From positions 91,365 through 155,364 of the forward strand of contig JAFMHL010000001.1 in NCBI GenBank assembly GCA_017854535.1: a DNA stretch of 64,000 nucleotides. Reading direction: 5' to 3'. This stretch comes from Nitratireductor sp. (GTDB lineage Bacteria > Pseudomonadota > Alphaproteobacteria > Rhizobiales > Rhizobiaceae). The notes under the pieces were generated by a model. It did no database searches and was not told where the DNA came from. It saw only the letters and a program-made list of their open reading frames with translations. Below, piece after piece: positions 35,884-45,491 of this stretch; position 1 is the stretch's first letter; each line of letters begins with the position of its first letter. Made by a program: the position numbers and the translations under genes.

Positions 35884-36240
35884 GTGGGAAAAGAAACAAA
35901 AGATCATCAACAGGCGGTAGATCCTGACGAAATGGATGCGGCAAGCTACGGCGATGCAAGCCGGAACTACTGGCAGTTGCAAGATGATGCCTTGGCGAGA
36001 GTCAAATCCAGCCATAGCAGTTGGACGCAGCAACGGCGTTTGCAGTCAGCAAAAATCAAAGGCGCGCAAACTTGGAAACGGGTGAGCTTTTCATTGCCTC
36101 GTTCTGAGGCGCAGAAAAAGGCGCGAGAGTTTTTGGAAAAATATCCAAAGGCAGCCTATTGGTCCGAGGTGGAAAGTTGGCGCGAATTGCCCGGTGATGT
36201 CATCGAGTTTACTATGCGCAGATTACCGAGCGCGAATTGA
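35884..36240 (+). CDS. small conserved-looking hypothetical protein
   Basis: Basic, soluble protein of about 118 residues starting at a GTG (35884); an upstream frame to 35854 would start MLSFHREF and is less likely. The sequence contains SYGDASRNYWQLQDDALARV and WKRVSFSLPRSEAQKKAREFLEKYP, then YWSEVESWRELPGDVIEFTMRR. It looks like an alpha/beta small domain, and I recall no named family. Its stop lies next to the stop of convergent trmL, with which it has no functional link that I can see. It is divergent from hemF across about 150 bp. Confidence 0.65.
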   Translation: MGKETKDHQQAVDPDEMDAASYGDASRNYWQLQDDALARVKSSHSSWTQQRRLQSAKIKGAQTWKRVSFSLPRSEAQKKAREFLEKYPKAAYWSEVESWRELPGDVIEFTMRRLPSAN

Positions 36241-36696
36241 TTAAAGTCCTGTCTGCCGCAATGCTTCTCCGAATACCATGGCGGCGCTGATCGCCTGATT
36301 GAGTGATCTGGCTTTGCCTTCCATTTTGATGGTCAGGGACACATCCACGATTTTATGCACATGGTCAGGTACGCCAGAAGATTCGCGGCCCATCAAGATG
36401 ATGTCTGATGGCATGAATTCAAAGTCTGTGTAGGGTTTAGTAGATTTTGTCGTCATAAGAATAACGCGATACTGTTTTTGTTTGGCAAAGGCCAGAAACT
36501 GATCAAAATCATCATGGCGCTGAACGGTTGCCAGATCGATATAGTCCATGCCAGCGCGTTTTAAATTGGTGTCATCTGTGCGAAACCCTGCTGGCTCAAT
36601 GATGTGAAGCTTTGTTCCCATGCAGGCTGACAAGCGGATTAGAGTTCCCGTGTTTCCGGCAATATCGGGTTGGTAAAGGGCAAGTGCTGGTTTCAT
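36241..36696 (-). CDS. trmL: tRNA (cytidine(34)-2'-O)-methyltransferase
   Basis: SPOUT-class RNA 2'-O-methyltransferase of 151 residues that modifies the wobble base of certain tRNA-Leu in E. coli. Motifs: LYQPDIAGNTGTLIRLSACM near the N-terminus, HIIEPAGF, ILMGRESSGVPDHVH and the knot motif RSLNQAISAAMVFGEAL. The knotted fold has its SAM site formed by the last two. The start is set at the ATG at 36696, which gives MKPALALYQPDIAGN as in relatives; the frame extends upstream to 36792 but with non-family sequence. Confidence 0.93.
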   Translation of the reverse strand: MKPALALYQPDIAGNTGTLIRLSACMGTKLHIIEPAGFRTDDTNLKRAGMDYIDLATVQRHDDFDQFLAFAKQKQYRVILMTTKSTKPYTDFEFMPSDIILMGRESSGVPDHVHKIVDVSLTIKMEGKARSLNQAISAAMVFGEALRQTGL

Positions 36697-36866
36697 CGCA
36701 ATAAATAAGTTCCATAGGTGGCTGAAATCACATCCCAAAGGCTTATATGAGTTGTTGGGATTTTGGCAAATCGGATAGACCGTTACGTCCAAATTAGCAC
36801 CATTATTGGTTCACAAAACCGCAAGGCTTTCTTGAATCCTTCTTAAAACAGGCGCAAAGAGGTTTG

Positions 36867-38729
36867 ATGTTTAGAATTTTTGAGTCCCGGGTTCAGCCCT
36901 ATCCAGAAGAAGAACCAACAGCGCCGCCTTCAACATTGGTTGCGTTTTGTTGGCATTATTCCAAACCGGTCGCGGGCTGGCTTATATTCATGTCTGTGCT
37001 CACGGCTGCTATGGCGGCGGGTGAAGTGTTGTTGTTTGGCTTTCTGGGTTCCATCGTTGATTGGCTTTCAAATGCCGAGCGGATTGGTTTTTTGGAACGG
37101 GAAAGCAGCCGCCTTTGGTTGATGGGCGGATTTTTGCTTGTAGGTTTGCCAGCAATTGCTTTGCTTCATTCTTTGATTGTGCATCAGACATTGCTTGGCA
37201 ATTATCCGATGATTGCCCGCTGGCAGATGCATCGCTATTTGCTCAAGCAAAGCATGAACTTCTTTGCCAATGAATTTGCTGGCCGTGTTGCCACGAAGGT
37301 TATGCAGACCTCGCTTGCTGTTCGTGAGGCCGTGATGAAGGTCATGGATATTCTGGTCTATGTGGTGGTTTATTTTGCTTCCATGATCGCCATGGTCGCA
37401 ACGTCAGATTATCGGCTTGCCTTGCCTTTGATTTGGTGGATCATCTGCTATGTTTCTATCATCACCTATTTCGTGCCAAAGCTGAAGCGGGTCAGTCAGG
37501 ATCAAGCCGATGCGCGCTCCATGATGACTGGGCGTATTGTGGATAGCTATACAAATATTAACACGGTGAAACTGTTTTCCCATGCAGGCCGCGAGTCGGT
37601 CTATGCAAAAGAAAGCATGGACGGATTTTTGGATACAGTGCACGCGCAAATGCGTTTGGTGACCCTGTTCCAAGGAATGATCTATTATAACAATGTGCTG
37701 GTGGTTTTTATGATCGCAGGATTGTCGATCTGGTTATGGCTTGGCGCAGTTGTCTCTGTAGGTGCGATAGCGGTTGCTGTTGCATTAGCGCTGCGTCTAA
37801 ACGGTATGTCCCAATGGATCATGTGGGAAGTTTCAGCACTTTTCGAGAATATTGGTGTGATCCATGACGGCATGAAAATGATGGCCATCCATCGCGAGGT
37901 CGTAGACGGCAAAGATGCGAGTGATCTTTCTGTTCCAAAAGGCGATATTGTTTTCGACAAGATCAGTTTCAACTATGGAAAAAAGGGTACGGATGAAACC
38001 CGTGTGGTCGATGGCCTGAGTTTAAACATCAAGCCGGGCGAAAAGATCGGCCTTGTAGGACGTTCTGGTGCGGGCAAAACCACTTTGGTCAATTTGCTGC
38101 TTCGGTTTTACGACCTGGAAAAGGGTGCCATTCGCGTTGACGGTGTTGATGTTTCCAGAGTCACACAGGATTCACTGCGCGCAAATATCGGCGTTGTGAC
38201 GCAGGATACGTCTCTGCTGCACCGTTCGATCAGAGATAATATTGCTTACTCGAGTCCCGATGCCAGCGATGAGCAGATCATCAAAGCTGCCAAACGCGCA
38301 AAGGCTTGGGATTTTATCGAGGGCCTTGAAGATCAAAAAGGACGCAGAGGGCTTGATGCCCATGTTGGTGAACGCGGGGTGAAACTCTCGGGCGGTCAGC
38401 GTCAGCGTATAGCGATTTCCCGCGTGTTCTTGAAAGATGCGCCCATCCTTGTTTTGGACGAAGCTACTTCTGCCCTCGACTCGGAAGTGGAAGCAGCCAT
38501 TCAGGAAAGCTTGTTTGAATTGATGGAGGGTAAAACGGTTATCGCCATTGCCCATCGTTTATCCACAATTGCTTCTATGGATCGTCTGATCGTGATGAAT
38601 GAGGGTGAAATCATTCAAGCGGGTACTCACCAAGAATTGGTTGAGGGCGAGGGGCTCTACTCAGAACTTTGGTCTCGTCAATCAGGTGGCTTTATTGGTG
38701 TTGATAGCAAAGCGGATGCGGCAGAATAA
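36867..38729 (+). CDS. ABC exporter half-transporter 1 (fused membrane and ATPase domains)
   Basis: Protein of 620 residues with six transmembrane helices (residues about 35-320) and an ATP-binding domain. Walker A GRSGAGKTTLVNLLLRFYDL, signature LSGGQRQRIAISR, and Walker B ILVLDEATSALDSE are intact, so it should hydrolyse ATP. The stop and the next start overlap (TAATG), so it is made together with a second half-transporter; the two probably form a heterodimer. Related rhizobial pairs are annotated as multidrug/lipid exporters, but the substrate is unknown. The start is placed at ATG 36867, preceded by AAAGAGG. Confidence 0.92.
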   Translation: MFRIFESRVQPYPEEEPTAPPSTLVAFCWHYSKPVAGWLIFMSVLTAAMAAGEVLLFGFLGSIVDWLSNAERIGFLERESSRLWLMGGFLLVGLPAIALLHSLIVHQTLLGNYPMIARWQMHRYLLKQSMNFFANEFAGRVATKVMQTSLAVREAVMKVMDILVYVVVYFASMIAMVATSDYRLALPLIWWIICYVSIITYFVPKLKRVSQDQADARSMMTGRIVDSYTNINTVKLFSHAGRESVYAKESMDGFLDTVHAQMRLVTLFQGMIYYNNVLVVFMIAGLSIWLWLGAVVSVGAIAVAVALALRLNGMSQWIMWEVSALFENIGVIHDGMKMMAIHREVVDGKDASDLSVPKGDIVFDKISFNYGKKGTDETRVVDGLSLNIKPGEKIGLVGRSGAGKTTLVNLLLRFYDLEKGAIRVDGVDVSRVTQDSLRANIGVVTQDTSLLHRSIRDNIAYSSPDASDEQIIKAAKRAKAWDFIEGLEDQKGRRGLDAHVGERGVKLSGGQRQRIAISRVFLKDAPILVLDEATSALDSEVEAAIQESLFELMEGKTVIAIAHRLSTIASMDRLIVMNEGEIIQAGTHQELVEGEGLYSELWSRQSGGFIGVDSKADAAE

Positions 38730-40597
38730 TGCGGCTGCTTGACCGTTTGTTCAGCCGCGCCGAGGGACTAGCCGACCCGTTCGCAGCGCGGGCAGATTAC
38801 CAACCGCCTCAGCGGTTTTTGGCCTATGTCTGGCACTATGTCAGCCAGATGAAATGGGCATTCGTGTTGATGCTCATATTCGGCTTTATCAATGCTGGTA
38901 TTGAAGCCTTTATATTCACCTATGTGGGTGAGATCGTTGATATTCTGACCGCATTTGAGCCAGCGAAAGCCGGTGGCTGGTCAGAGCTTATGGCGGTTGC
39001 AGGGCCTAGTTTGCTTATCATGGTTTTTGTAGCTTTCATTGCCCGCATTGTGGTTGTCGCCATTGGCGCGGTGATTGAAGAGCAAATCATTGTTCCTAAT
39101 TTTTTTACACTTGGTCGCTGGCAGGCCCATAGCCATATAATTCGTCAATCGCTTTCGTTTTTCCAAAATGATTTAGCCGGACGGATTGCCCAAAAGGTTT
39201 TCCAATCAGGGCATGCCTTGGGCGATATGATGATCGCTCTCATTCAAACCATCGGGTTCATCTCTGCTTATGCACTTACAACTTTTGGCTTGCTGCTTTC
39301 GTTAAACACTGGCCTTGGATTATTTGTTGTTGCCTGGTTGGTGGGCTTTGTCATTTTGGCACGGTTTTTCATTCCCCGGGTCAGAGCGCACGGCAAGAAA
39401 ACCGCTGAAGCCGGGGCTGTCGCCACAGGGCGTTTGGTCGATGGTTACAGCAACATATCAACCGTCAAATTGCATGGCGCCACGTCCCATGAGAACGACT
39501 GGATTAGAGAAGGCATTCGCGGACAATATGATGCTTTGCGGTTCTTTACCCGTGACTTGACGAATGTGCGGGTGAGTCTTTCCGTATTGAGCAATTTTAT
39601 GGTTTGTGTGATTTCCTGGAAAGCTATTGATCTATGGTTAGCGGGAACGATTTCGCTGGGCGAAGTGGCGTTTTCATTGGCCTTGGTGTTGCGTCTGAGT
39701 TTGTTGCTCAATCGTTTGATGGGCATTTTGAATGGATTCTTCCGAAATATCGGAACCGTGCAGAACTCGATGGATCTGATCGCACGACCACTGGAAATTG
39801 TGGATACGCCTCAAGCCAAACCCTTGGTATTTTCGGGCGGGCGAATTGAGATGGATGCCGTCCGCTTTAATTATGGAAAAAGCGGAGAGTTATTCGACGG
39901 GTTGTCGCTCGATGTTAAACCGGGCGAGAAAATTGGACTGGTTGGTCCATCTGGCGCAGGCAAATCAACGCTGGTGAATTTATTGCTCAGGTTCTTTGAG
40001 TTGGAGGGCGGAGCGATCCGAATTGATGGGCAGGATATTTCGAAAGTTCAACAAGACAGTCTCCGCTCATATTTCTCTATGGTGCAGCAAGATACGGCAA
40101 TGTTTCATCGTTCGGTTTTTGAAAATATTGCCCATGGCAGGCCTGATGCCTCTTTGGATGAGGTCATTGGCGCTTCAAAAAAGGCCAAGGCACATGAATT
40201 TATCTTGGGGCTGGAAGATGCAAAAGGGCGCAAAGGCTATGAGGCGAGGGTAGGCGAACGAGGTATTCAATTGTCCGGCGGCCAGCGGCAGCGCATTGCG
40301 ATTGCCCGAATTTTTCTTCGAGACGCACCTATTCTGATTATGGATGAGGCGACTTCGCAGCTTGATTCAGGTATTGAATCCGCGATCAAGGATAATCTTG
40401 ATGCTTTGATGCCAGAAAAAACTGTGATTGCCATTGCGCACAGGCTCTCGACCATTTCAGCTATGGATCGTTTGATTGTGCTTGATCAAGGCAGGATTGT
40501 TGAATCCGGTACGCATTTGCAGTTATTAAAGAAAAAAGGCCTTTACGCTGGATTGTGGGCCAAGCAGACGGGCGGCTTTTTGGTCGATAGCGAATAA
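38729..40597 (+). CDS. ABC exporter half-transporter 2 (fused membrane and ATPase domains)
   Basis: Second half of the pair, 622 residues. Membrane domain with six helices and an intact nucleotide-binding domain: Walker A GPSGAGKSTLVNLLLRFFEL, signature LSGGQRQRIAIAR, Walker B ILIMDEATSQLDSG. Unlike many heterodimeric exporters, neither partner shows an obviously degenerate catalytic site. The N-terminus (MRLLDRLFSRAEGLADPF) is basic. Overlap with the upstream gene by one base argues for coupling. Substrate class is unresolved; the neighbours (trmL, a secreted amidase) do not clarify it. Confidence 0.92.
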   Translation: MRLLDRLFSRAEGLADPFAARADYQPPQRFLAYVWHYVSQMKWAFVLMLIFGFINAGIEAFIFTYVGEIVDILTAFEPAKAGGWSELMAVAGPSLLIMVFVAFIARIVVVAIGAVIEEQIIVPNFFTLGRWQAHSHIIRQSLSFFQNDLAGRIAQKVFQSGHALGDMMIALIQTIGFISAYALTTFGLLLSLNTGLGLFVVAWLVGFVILARFFIPRVRAHGKKTAEAGAVATGRLVDGYSNISTVKLHGATSHENDWIREGIRGQYDALRFFTRDLTNVRVSLSVLSNFMVCVISWKAIDLWLAGTISLGEVAFSLALVLRLSLLLNRLMGILNGFFRNIGTVQNSMDLIARPLEIVDTPQAKPLVFSGGRIEMDAVRFNYGKSGELFDGLSLDVKPGEKIGLVGPSGAGKSTLVNLLLRFFELEGGAIRIDGQDISKVQQDSLRSYFSMVQQDTAMFHRSVFENIAHGRPDASLDEVIGASKKAKAHEFILGLEDAKGRKGYEARVGERGIQLSGGQRQRIAIARIFLRDAPILIMDEATSQLDSGIESAIKDNLDALMPEKTVIAIAHRLSTISAMDRLIVLDQGRIVESGTHLQLLKKKGLYAGLWAKQTGGFLVDSE

Positions 40598-40685
40598 GGT
40601 CAGCCGATCTTTACCGCAATCGTTTACCTAATTTGTTTCAAAGGCAACACAAAGTGAGTTGTTTAAACGCGCTCTTCCGTATTTA

Positions 40686-40760
40686 TGCCGCAATGCGGCG
40701 TAATGGAGACGGGAAGTTTGCTTCCCTTGGGAGCGAGCGGCGCAATTCCCCAATAGGGGA
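40686..40760 (+). other. three closely spaced short hairpins in an intergenic region
   Basis: Within a 255-bp gap I see GCCGC-AAT-GCGGC-type pairing at about 40687-40699, GGGAAG-TTTG-CTTCCC at 40711-40726, and TCCCC-AATA-GGGGA at 40747-40760. The three stems lie within 75 bp and end about 90 bp before the next start codon. They could be part of a small RNA or a 5' leader; no T tract follows, and no frame fits. Nothing else recognisable lies in 40598-40852. Confidence 0.4.
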
Positions 40761-40852
40761 CCTTTGTAACGAAACAATATAGGACGATTTAGGGTATTGT
40801 CGGCATTTGGTCGGATGGGTACTCCATAGCCTACCCTTAACGGAAAAATCAT

Positions 40853-41347
40853 ATGAAAAAATTTGGGGCCTTTAAGGCAGCGCAGCTTGCGTTGACCTTT
40901 GCTTTTGCTGTGTCAATTTTTGCTACAGCACAATTTTCAACAATCACAGAAGCACAAGCCAATCCTGCCAGACTAGCGGCTATCAAGCGCGTTGAAGGAT
41001 TGCATGAGCGTAAAAACAGAAAAGCAATTCAGTCAATGGTGGGTATCAATCCATCAACCACTCCTTGGTGTGGTGCTGCGACTGCTTATGCTGTTCGTAA
41101 AGCTGGCGGCAAGCCGGTCGCTGGTCACAACAAAGCAGTGAATTGGACCAAGTTTGGAACGGGTGTTTCTCTTGCGTCTGCTCGTAAGGGCGATGTTGTG
41201 GTACTGCGTTTCAAGCGCGGATATCATGTTGGCATTTACAGCAAGAAAGCCGGGAATGGCCGCGTTGAGATCTGTGGTGGCAATATGTCAAATCGCTTTA
41301 AATGTTCCAACTATCGCGCCTCTAACGTTAAAGCAGTTCGTAGATAA
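40853..41347 (+). CDS. secreted TIGR02594-like (NlpC/P60- or CHAP-type) amidase
   Basis: Secreted protein of 164 residues. A signal peptide covers residues 1-36 with a likely cleavage after EAQA. The mature part carries a papain-like arrangement: Cys73 in TPWCGAATAYAVRKAG, and His125 in KRGYHVGIYS, after a KGDVVVL strand. This matches the TIGR02594/CHAP-like group of peptidoglycan or peptide amidases in alphaproteobacteria. A further Cys pair lies near the C-terminus (ICGGNMSNRFKCS) and could form a disulfide. The likely role is cell-wall turnover in the periplasm. A good promoter cannot be picked by eye; hairpins lie upstream. Confidence 0.85.
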   Translation: MKKFGAFKAAQLALTFAFAVSIFATAQFSTITEAQANPARLAAIKRVEGLHERKNRKAIQSMVGINPSTTPWCGAATAYAVRKAGGKPVAGHNKAVNWTKFGTGVSLASARKGDVVVLRFKRGYHVGIYSKKAGNGRVEICGGNMSNRFKCSNYRASNVKAVRR

Positions 41348-41388
41348 GTCTGCACTTCTATAAATAACGGCATGAGGCAGGTTTTGCC

Positions 41389-43203
41389 TCAGGCGCCCAT
41401 TTCTTCCCTTAGCATTTCCAGTTCCAACCATTCTTCCTCTTTTGAGGTTGCAAGGTTCTGGCGCTCTTCAAGGGCAGATACATATTTCTGGAACTTTGCC
41501 GGTTCCTTGGCAAAAAGCTCTGGGTCTTCCAGGGCTTTTTTCAGTTTTGCCATTTCGCTTTCCAGCTTGGCGATTTCCAAAGGCAATGTCTTTAAAGCGT
41601 GTTCTTGCTTGAAACTCAATTTAGCTTTTGCAGCGACTTTTATCGGCGAGGGTGCTGGTGACTTTGCTTCTGGCTTCTTGCTTTGTATCTCGTCTGATTT
41701 GCGTTTTTGAACACCGGAACCTTTTTGCGCGACCATATCTGAATAGCCGCCGGCATATTGATGCCAAACGCCGTTGCCATCAGTGGCTATAACGCTGGTG
41801 CAAACCCGATCAATAAAGTCGCGGTCGTGGCTGACGAGCAAAACAGTTCCCTGATAATCAGCCAGAAACTCCTGAAGCAAATCCAGGGTTTCCAAATCCA
41901 GATCGTTTGTCGGCTCATCAAGGATCAGAAAATTTGAAGGGGTGCGAAATCCACGGGCCAACATCAGCCGTCCGCGCTCACCACCAGACAAGGCATGAAT
42001 TGGGGTTTTGGCTTGTTCGGGCAAAAACAGGAAATCCTTCATATAAGTCATGAAGTGCTTGGTCTCAGTACCAATAACAATGGTATCGCCTGCGCCATCG
42101 GTTAAAGCGTCTTTCAAAGACCATTCGGGTTTCAGCATATCGCGCTTTTGATCCACCACCAGTTTTTCAAGGCCGATGCCTAGGCGCACGGTTCCACTAT
42201 CGGCTTCCAGAGCACCTGTAATTATGTTGACCAAAGTAGTTTTGCCAGCACCATTTGGGCCAACGATACCCACGCGGTCACCACGCATGATGATCGTTGA
42301 TAGATCGGATATGATGGCTCTCTCGCCAAAGCTTTTCGAAACATGATCCAGTTTGGCAACCAATTTGCCAGATGTATCGGCTTCAGCGGAAGTAAGTTTC
42401 ACGCCACCGGTGACTTTCACTTCGCTCTTTTTCTCTTTTCTTAAATCCGCCAATTCGCGAACGCGGCGCATGTTGCGCTTTCGGCGTCCCGATACGCCAT
42501 GGGTGATCCAATGTTCTTCGCGAACAATTTTTCGGCCAAGCTTGTGGGATGCGACTTCTTCTTCTTCGAGAATTTTATCACGCCAGTCTTCAAACGCATC
42601 AAAGCCCTGATCCAGATGTCTTGATCTTCCCCGATCGATCCAATTTGTACGCTTGGTCAAATTGGTCAGAAAGCGCCGATCGTGACTGATAAGCACGATG
42701 GCCGAGCGCAGTTGGCCCAACTCACTTTCGAGCCATTCAATAGCGGGCAGGTCCAAGTGGTTGGTCGGCTCGTCGAGCAACAAAATATCAGGTTCGGGCG
42801 CTAAGGTTCTTGCCAGAGCTGCGCGGCGGGTTTCTCCGCCGGAGATTTTCTTTGGATCTTCAGAACCGCTCATGCCCAATTCATTTAGCAGATAACTGGC
42901 GCGGTAAGGATCATCGCTAGGCCCTAGGCCATCTTCGACATATTCGAGCACTGTTTTGTAGCCGCTCAAATCTGGCTCTTGGGGTAAATAGCGAACGGTT
43001 ACGCCTGGCTGCAAGAACCGCTCACCCTTATCAGGTTCTATCATGCCAGCGGCAATCTTGAGCAAGGTGGATTTTCCTGAGCCGTTTCTGCCCACCAGCG
43101 ATATCCGATCTCTAGGCGATATTTGCAGATCAGCGCCTTCCAGCAGCGGCGTGCCGCCAAAGGTAAGGTGAATATCGTTCAAAAAGAGGATTGGGGGTTC
43201 CAA
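41389..43203 (-). CDS. uup: ABC-F ATPase, Uup-like
   Basis: Soluble protein with two ATP-binding domains and no membrane part, so an ABC-F translation factor. The first domain has GRNGSGKSTLLKIAAG, SGGETRRAALAR and ILLLDEPTNHLDLPAI; the second GPNGAGKTTLVNIITG, LSGGERGRLMLAR and ILDEPTNDLDLETL. A C-terminal charged tail with a coiled coil (LPLEIAKLESEMAKLKKAL) is the Uup hallmark. Related proteins act on ribosomes and affect transposon excision. The start is uncertain: no ATG fits, and I prefer the TTG at 43203, which begins just before the conserved PPILFLNDIHLTFGGTPLL; a TTG at 43248 would add 15 residues. Confidence 0.88.
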   Translation of the reverse strand: MEPPILFLNDIHLTFGGTPLLEGADLQISPRDRISLVGRNGSGKSTLLKIAAGMIEPDKGERFLQPGVTVRYLPQEPDLSGYKTVLEYVEDGLGPSDDPYRASYLLNELGMSGSEDPKKISGGETRRAALARTLAPEPDILLLDEPTNHLDLPAIEWLESELGQLRSAIVLISHDRRFLTNLTKRTNWIDRGRSRHLDQGFDAFEDWRDKILEEEEVASHKLGRKIVREEHWITHGVSGRRKRNMRRVRELADLRKEKKSEVKVTGGVKLTSAEADTSGKLVAKLDHVSKSFGERAIISDLSTIIMRGDRVGIVGPNGAGKTTLVNIITGALEADSGTVRLGIGLEKLVVDQKRDMLKPEWSLKDALTDGAGDTIVIGTETKHFMTYMKDFLFLPEQAKTPIHALSGGERGRLMLARGFRTPSNFLILDEPTNDLDLETLDLLQEFLADYQGTVLLVSHDRDFIDRVCTSVIATDGNGVWHQYAGGYSDMVAQKGSGVQKRKSDEIQSKKPEAKSPAPSPIKVAAKAKLSFKQEHALKTLPLEIAKLESEMAKLKKALEDPELFAKEPAKFQKYVSALEERQNLATSKEEEWLELEMLREEMGA

Positions 43204-43556
43204 GATTGGTTTCCAGCAAGTTTGTTGTTTGGCATTCGTGCTTCCCAATGCCCTAGGGCGGATAAAGACGCAAGAAGCGAGTGGTTGCTAAGATGATTTC
43301 CTGCGAATTTCTAATATTGTTGCTTTCAAACAGGCAAAAACAGTGAGTATGATGAAATGCCTTGTGAAAATCCGCGACAAACTGGCCATGCGACATTCTA
43401 ATAGCTGGACAAAAGGGTCTCTGGCGGAATAAACAAGCGCGAAAGAGCAGGAATCTGTGCAGCGTAAAGTGCTGCCTTGGATTCTTGTCAATAATATGAT
43501 CAATACGGGCAGGGGCCGCTGGGGCCTATGCTGGATTTGCGAAAGGACGGGATACC
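43204..43556. other. divergent intergenic region upstream of petA
   Basis: About 350 bp between the Uup-like gene and the bc1 operon. I see no gene. It should carry promoters for both directions. Small frames here lack ribosome sites and are not called. Confidence 0.5.
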
Positions 43557-44123
43557 GTGAGCGCAACAGAAACCGAAAAAGATCCGAATCGTCGGGATTT
43601 TCTTTATCTTGCAACTGGAACAGTTGGCGCAGTAGGCGCTGCGGCTGCAGCGTGGCCGTTCATTTCGCAAATGAACCCGAATGCTGCTACCCGCGCTCTG
43701 GCGTCTATTGAAGTAGATGTTTCAAGTGTTGAGCCTGGGCAGGCGATCACTGTGAAATGGCGCGGCAAGCCAGTGTTCATCCGCAACCGTACAGACAAAG
43801 AAGTTGAAGAGGCAAAAGCTGTTGCTTTGACCGATTTGAAAGATCCGGGCGCTGAGAACGAGAATATTGATGCAAGTGCTCCGGCAACAAACGAAAACCG
43901 TTCTGCTGGTGAAGGCAAAGAGAACTGGATCGTGATGATCGGCTCTTGTACCCATCTTGGCTGTGTTCCTGTTGGTTTGGCTGGTGATTTCGGTGGTTGG
44001 TTCTGCCCTTGCCATGGCTCACACTACGATACAGCTGGCCGTATCCGCAAAGGTCCAGCACCTAAAAACCTATTCATTCCTCCGTTTGAATTTGTTTCCG
44101 ATACTTCAGTAAAAATCGGCTAA
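43557..44123 (+). CDS. petA: ubiquinol-cytochrome c reductase iron-sulfur subunit (Rieske)
   Basis: High-potential [2Fe-2S] subunit of the cytochrome bc1 complex, 188 residues. Twin-arginine signal-anchor [17 protein letters not shown] at residues 11-27, single membrane helix, flexible hinge, and a periplasmic cluster domain with Cys131-Thr-His133 in CTHLGC and Cys150/His153 in CPCHGSHYD. The start is GTG at 43557, preceded by AAGGACGG. It is first in petA-petB-petC, the order usual for alphaproteobacteria. The acidic insertion [20 protein letters not shown] between hinge and cluster domain is typical of the alphaproteobacterial proteins. Confidence 0.97.
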   Translation: MSATETEKDPNRRDFLYLATGTVGAVGAAAAAWPFISQMNPNAATRALASIEVDVSSVEPGQAITVKWRGKPVFIRNRTDKEVEEAKAVALTDLKDPGAENENIDASAPATNENRSAGEGKENWIVMIGSCTHLGCVPVGLAGDFGGWFCPCHGSHYDTAGRIRKGPAPKNLFIPPFEFVSDTSVKIG

Positions 44124-44149
44124 CGGCAACGGGATCAGGGAGACATATT

Positions 44150-45448
44150 ATGAGTGCAGGTCATTCAACTTACACACCAAAATCAGGCTTCGGAAAATGG
44201 CTTGATTCAAGATTGCCATTGCCGCGTCTGGTTTATGATAGCTTTGTTGCTTATCCAGTGCCGCGCAATTTGAACAGCTGGTACACATTTGGCGGAATTT
44301 TGTCGCTGATGCTGATAATCCAGATTTTGACTGGTATTGTTCTTGCCATGCATTATGCAGCTTCTACCGCTTTGGCGTTTAACTCAGTTGAAGGCATTAT
44401 GCGCGATGTGAATTATGGCTGGTTGATGCGCCGCATGCATGCCAATGGCGCTTCGTTCTTCTTTGTCGCCGTCTATATCCATATCTTCCGGGGTATGTAT
44501 TACGGTTCTTACAAACAACCACGCGAAGTGCTGTGGATTTTGGGTGTGATTATCTTCTTGTTGATGATGGCAACCGCTTTCATGGGCTATGTATTGCCTT
44601 GGGGCCAGATGAGCTTCTGGGGTGCAACGGTTATCACCGGGTTCTTCTCAGCTATTCCTGTTATTGGAACAAGCATTCAAGAACTGTTGCTTGGCGGCTT
44701 TGCCGTTGATAATGCGACATTGAACCGTTTCTTCTCATTGCACTATCTCCTGCCATTCATGATTGCTGGTGTTGTTGTGCTCCATGTTTGGGCGCTTCAC
44801 GTTACTGGCCAGTCAAACCCGACAGGCGTTGAAGTGAAGAATATGCGCAAGGAAACTGTTCCGTTTACACCTTACGCAACCATCAAAGATGGCTTTGCGA
44901 TGGTCGTATTCTTGATCGTGTTTTGCTGGTTCCTTTTCTATCTGCCAGATTTCTTGGGTCACCCAGACAATTATATTCCTGCTGATCCGCTGAAAACGCC
45001 TGCACATATTGTGCCTGAGTGGTACTTCTTGCCATTCTACGCGATTTTGCGTGCTGTCACTTTCAATATCGGTATTCCTTTTACTGATATCGTTTTGATC
45101 GACTCGAAGCTTGGCGGCGTTTTGGCTATGTTCGGCTCCATTGCGATCCTGTTCGTATTGCCTTGGCTTGATAAGTCGCCAGTTCGCTCTGCAAACTACC
45201 GCCCGCTGTATCGCCAGTTTTTCTGGATATTCGTAGTGGTTTGCGTGATCCTTGGATATTTGGGATCGCGCCCTGCAGAAGGCATTTACACTCTCTTATC
45301 GCAAATCTTTACCTTCTACTATTTCGCGCATTTCATTGTGATTTTGCCAATGTTGGCCCGCTATGAAAAACCGAAAGCACTTCCAGCAAGCATCGCTGAA
45401 TCAGTGCTTGGTGGTAAAGGCAAGACTAATCTGCAACCAGCTGAGTAA
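44150..45448 (+). CDS. petB: cytochrome b of the bc1 complex
   Basis: Eight-helix membrane protein of 432 residues binding haems bL and bH and the quinol-oxidation and quinone-reduction sites. Haem ligand regions are visible in [22 protein letters not shown] and the later [20 protein letters not shown]. The quinol-site PEW motif is seen in [18 protein letters not shown]. Length and features are normal for the bacterial full-length form, not a split b6/IV. It follows petA by 26 bp with a GGGAGAC ribosome site. No fusion with cytochrome c1 (unlike Bradyrhizobium fbcH). Confidence 0.97.
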   Translation: MSAGHSTYTPKSGFGKWLDSRLPLPRLVYDSFVAYPVPRNLNSWYTFGGILSLMLIIQILTGIVLAMHYAASTALAFNSVEGIMRDVNYGWLMRRMHANGASFFFVAVYIHIFRGMYYGSYKQPREVLWILGVIIFLLMMATAFMGYVLPWGQMSFWGATVITGFFSAIPVIGTSIQELLLGGFAVDNATLNRFFSLHYLLPFMIAGVVVLHVWALHVTGQSNPTGVEVKNMRKETVPFTPYATIKDGFAMVVFLIVFCWFLFYLPDFLGHPDNYIPADPLKTPAHIVPEWYFLPFYAILRAVTFNIGIPFTDIVLIDSKLGGVLAMFGSIAILFVLPWLDKSPVRSANYRPLYRQFFWIFVVVCVILGYLGSRPAEGIYTLLSQIFTFYYFAHFIVILPMLARYEKPKALPASIAESVLGGKGKTNLQPAE

Positions 45449-45491
45449 GCTGTAAACCATTGCTCGAAAACTGGCATTTAATGTCGGGAAA

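Noticed and set aside
43457-43711. Plus-strand frame overlapping the start of petA
   Set aside because: Different frame from petA, Arg/Cys/Trp-rich, and explained by the Rieske gene.
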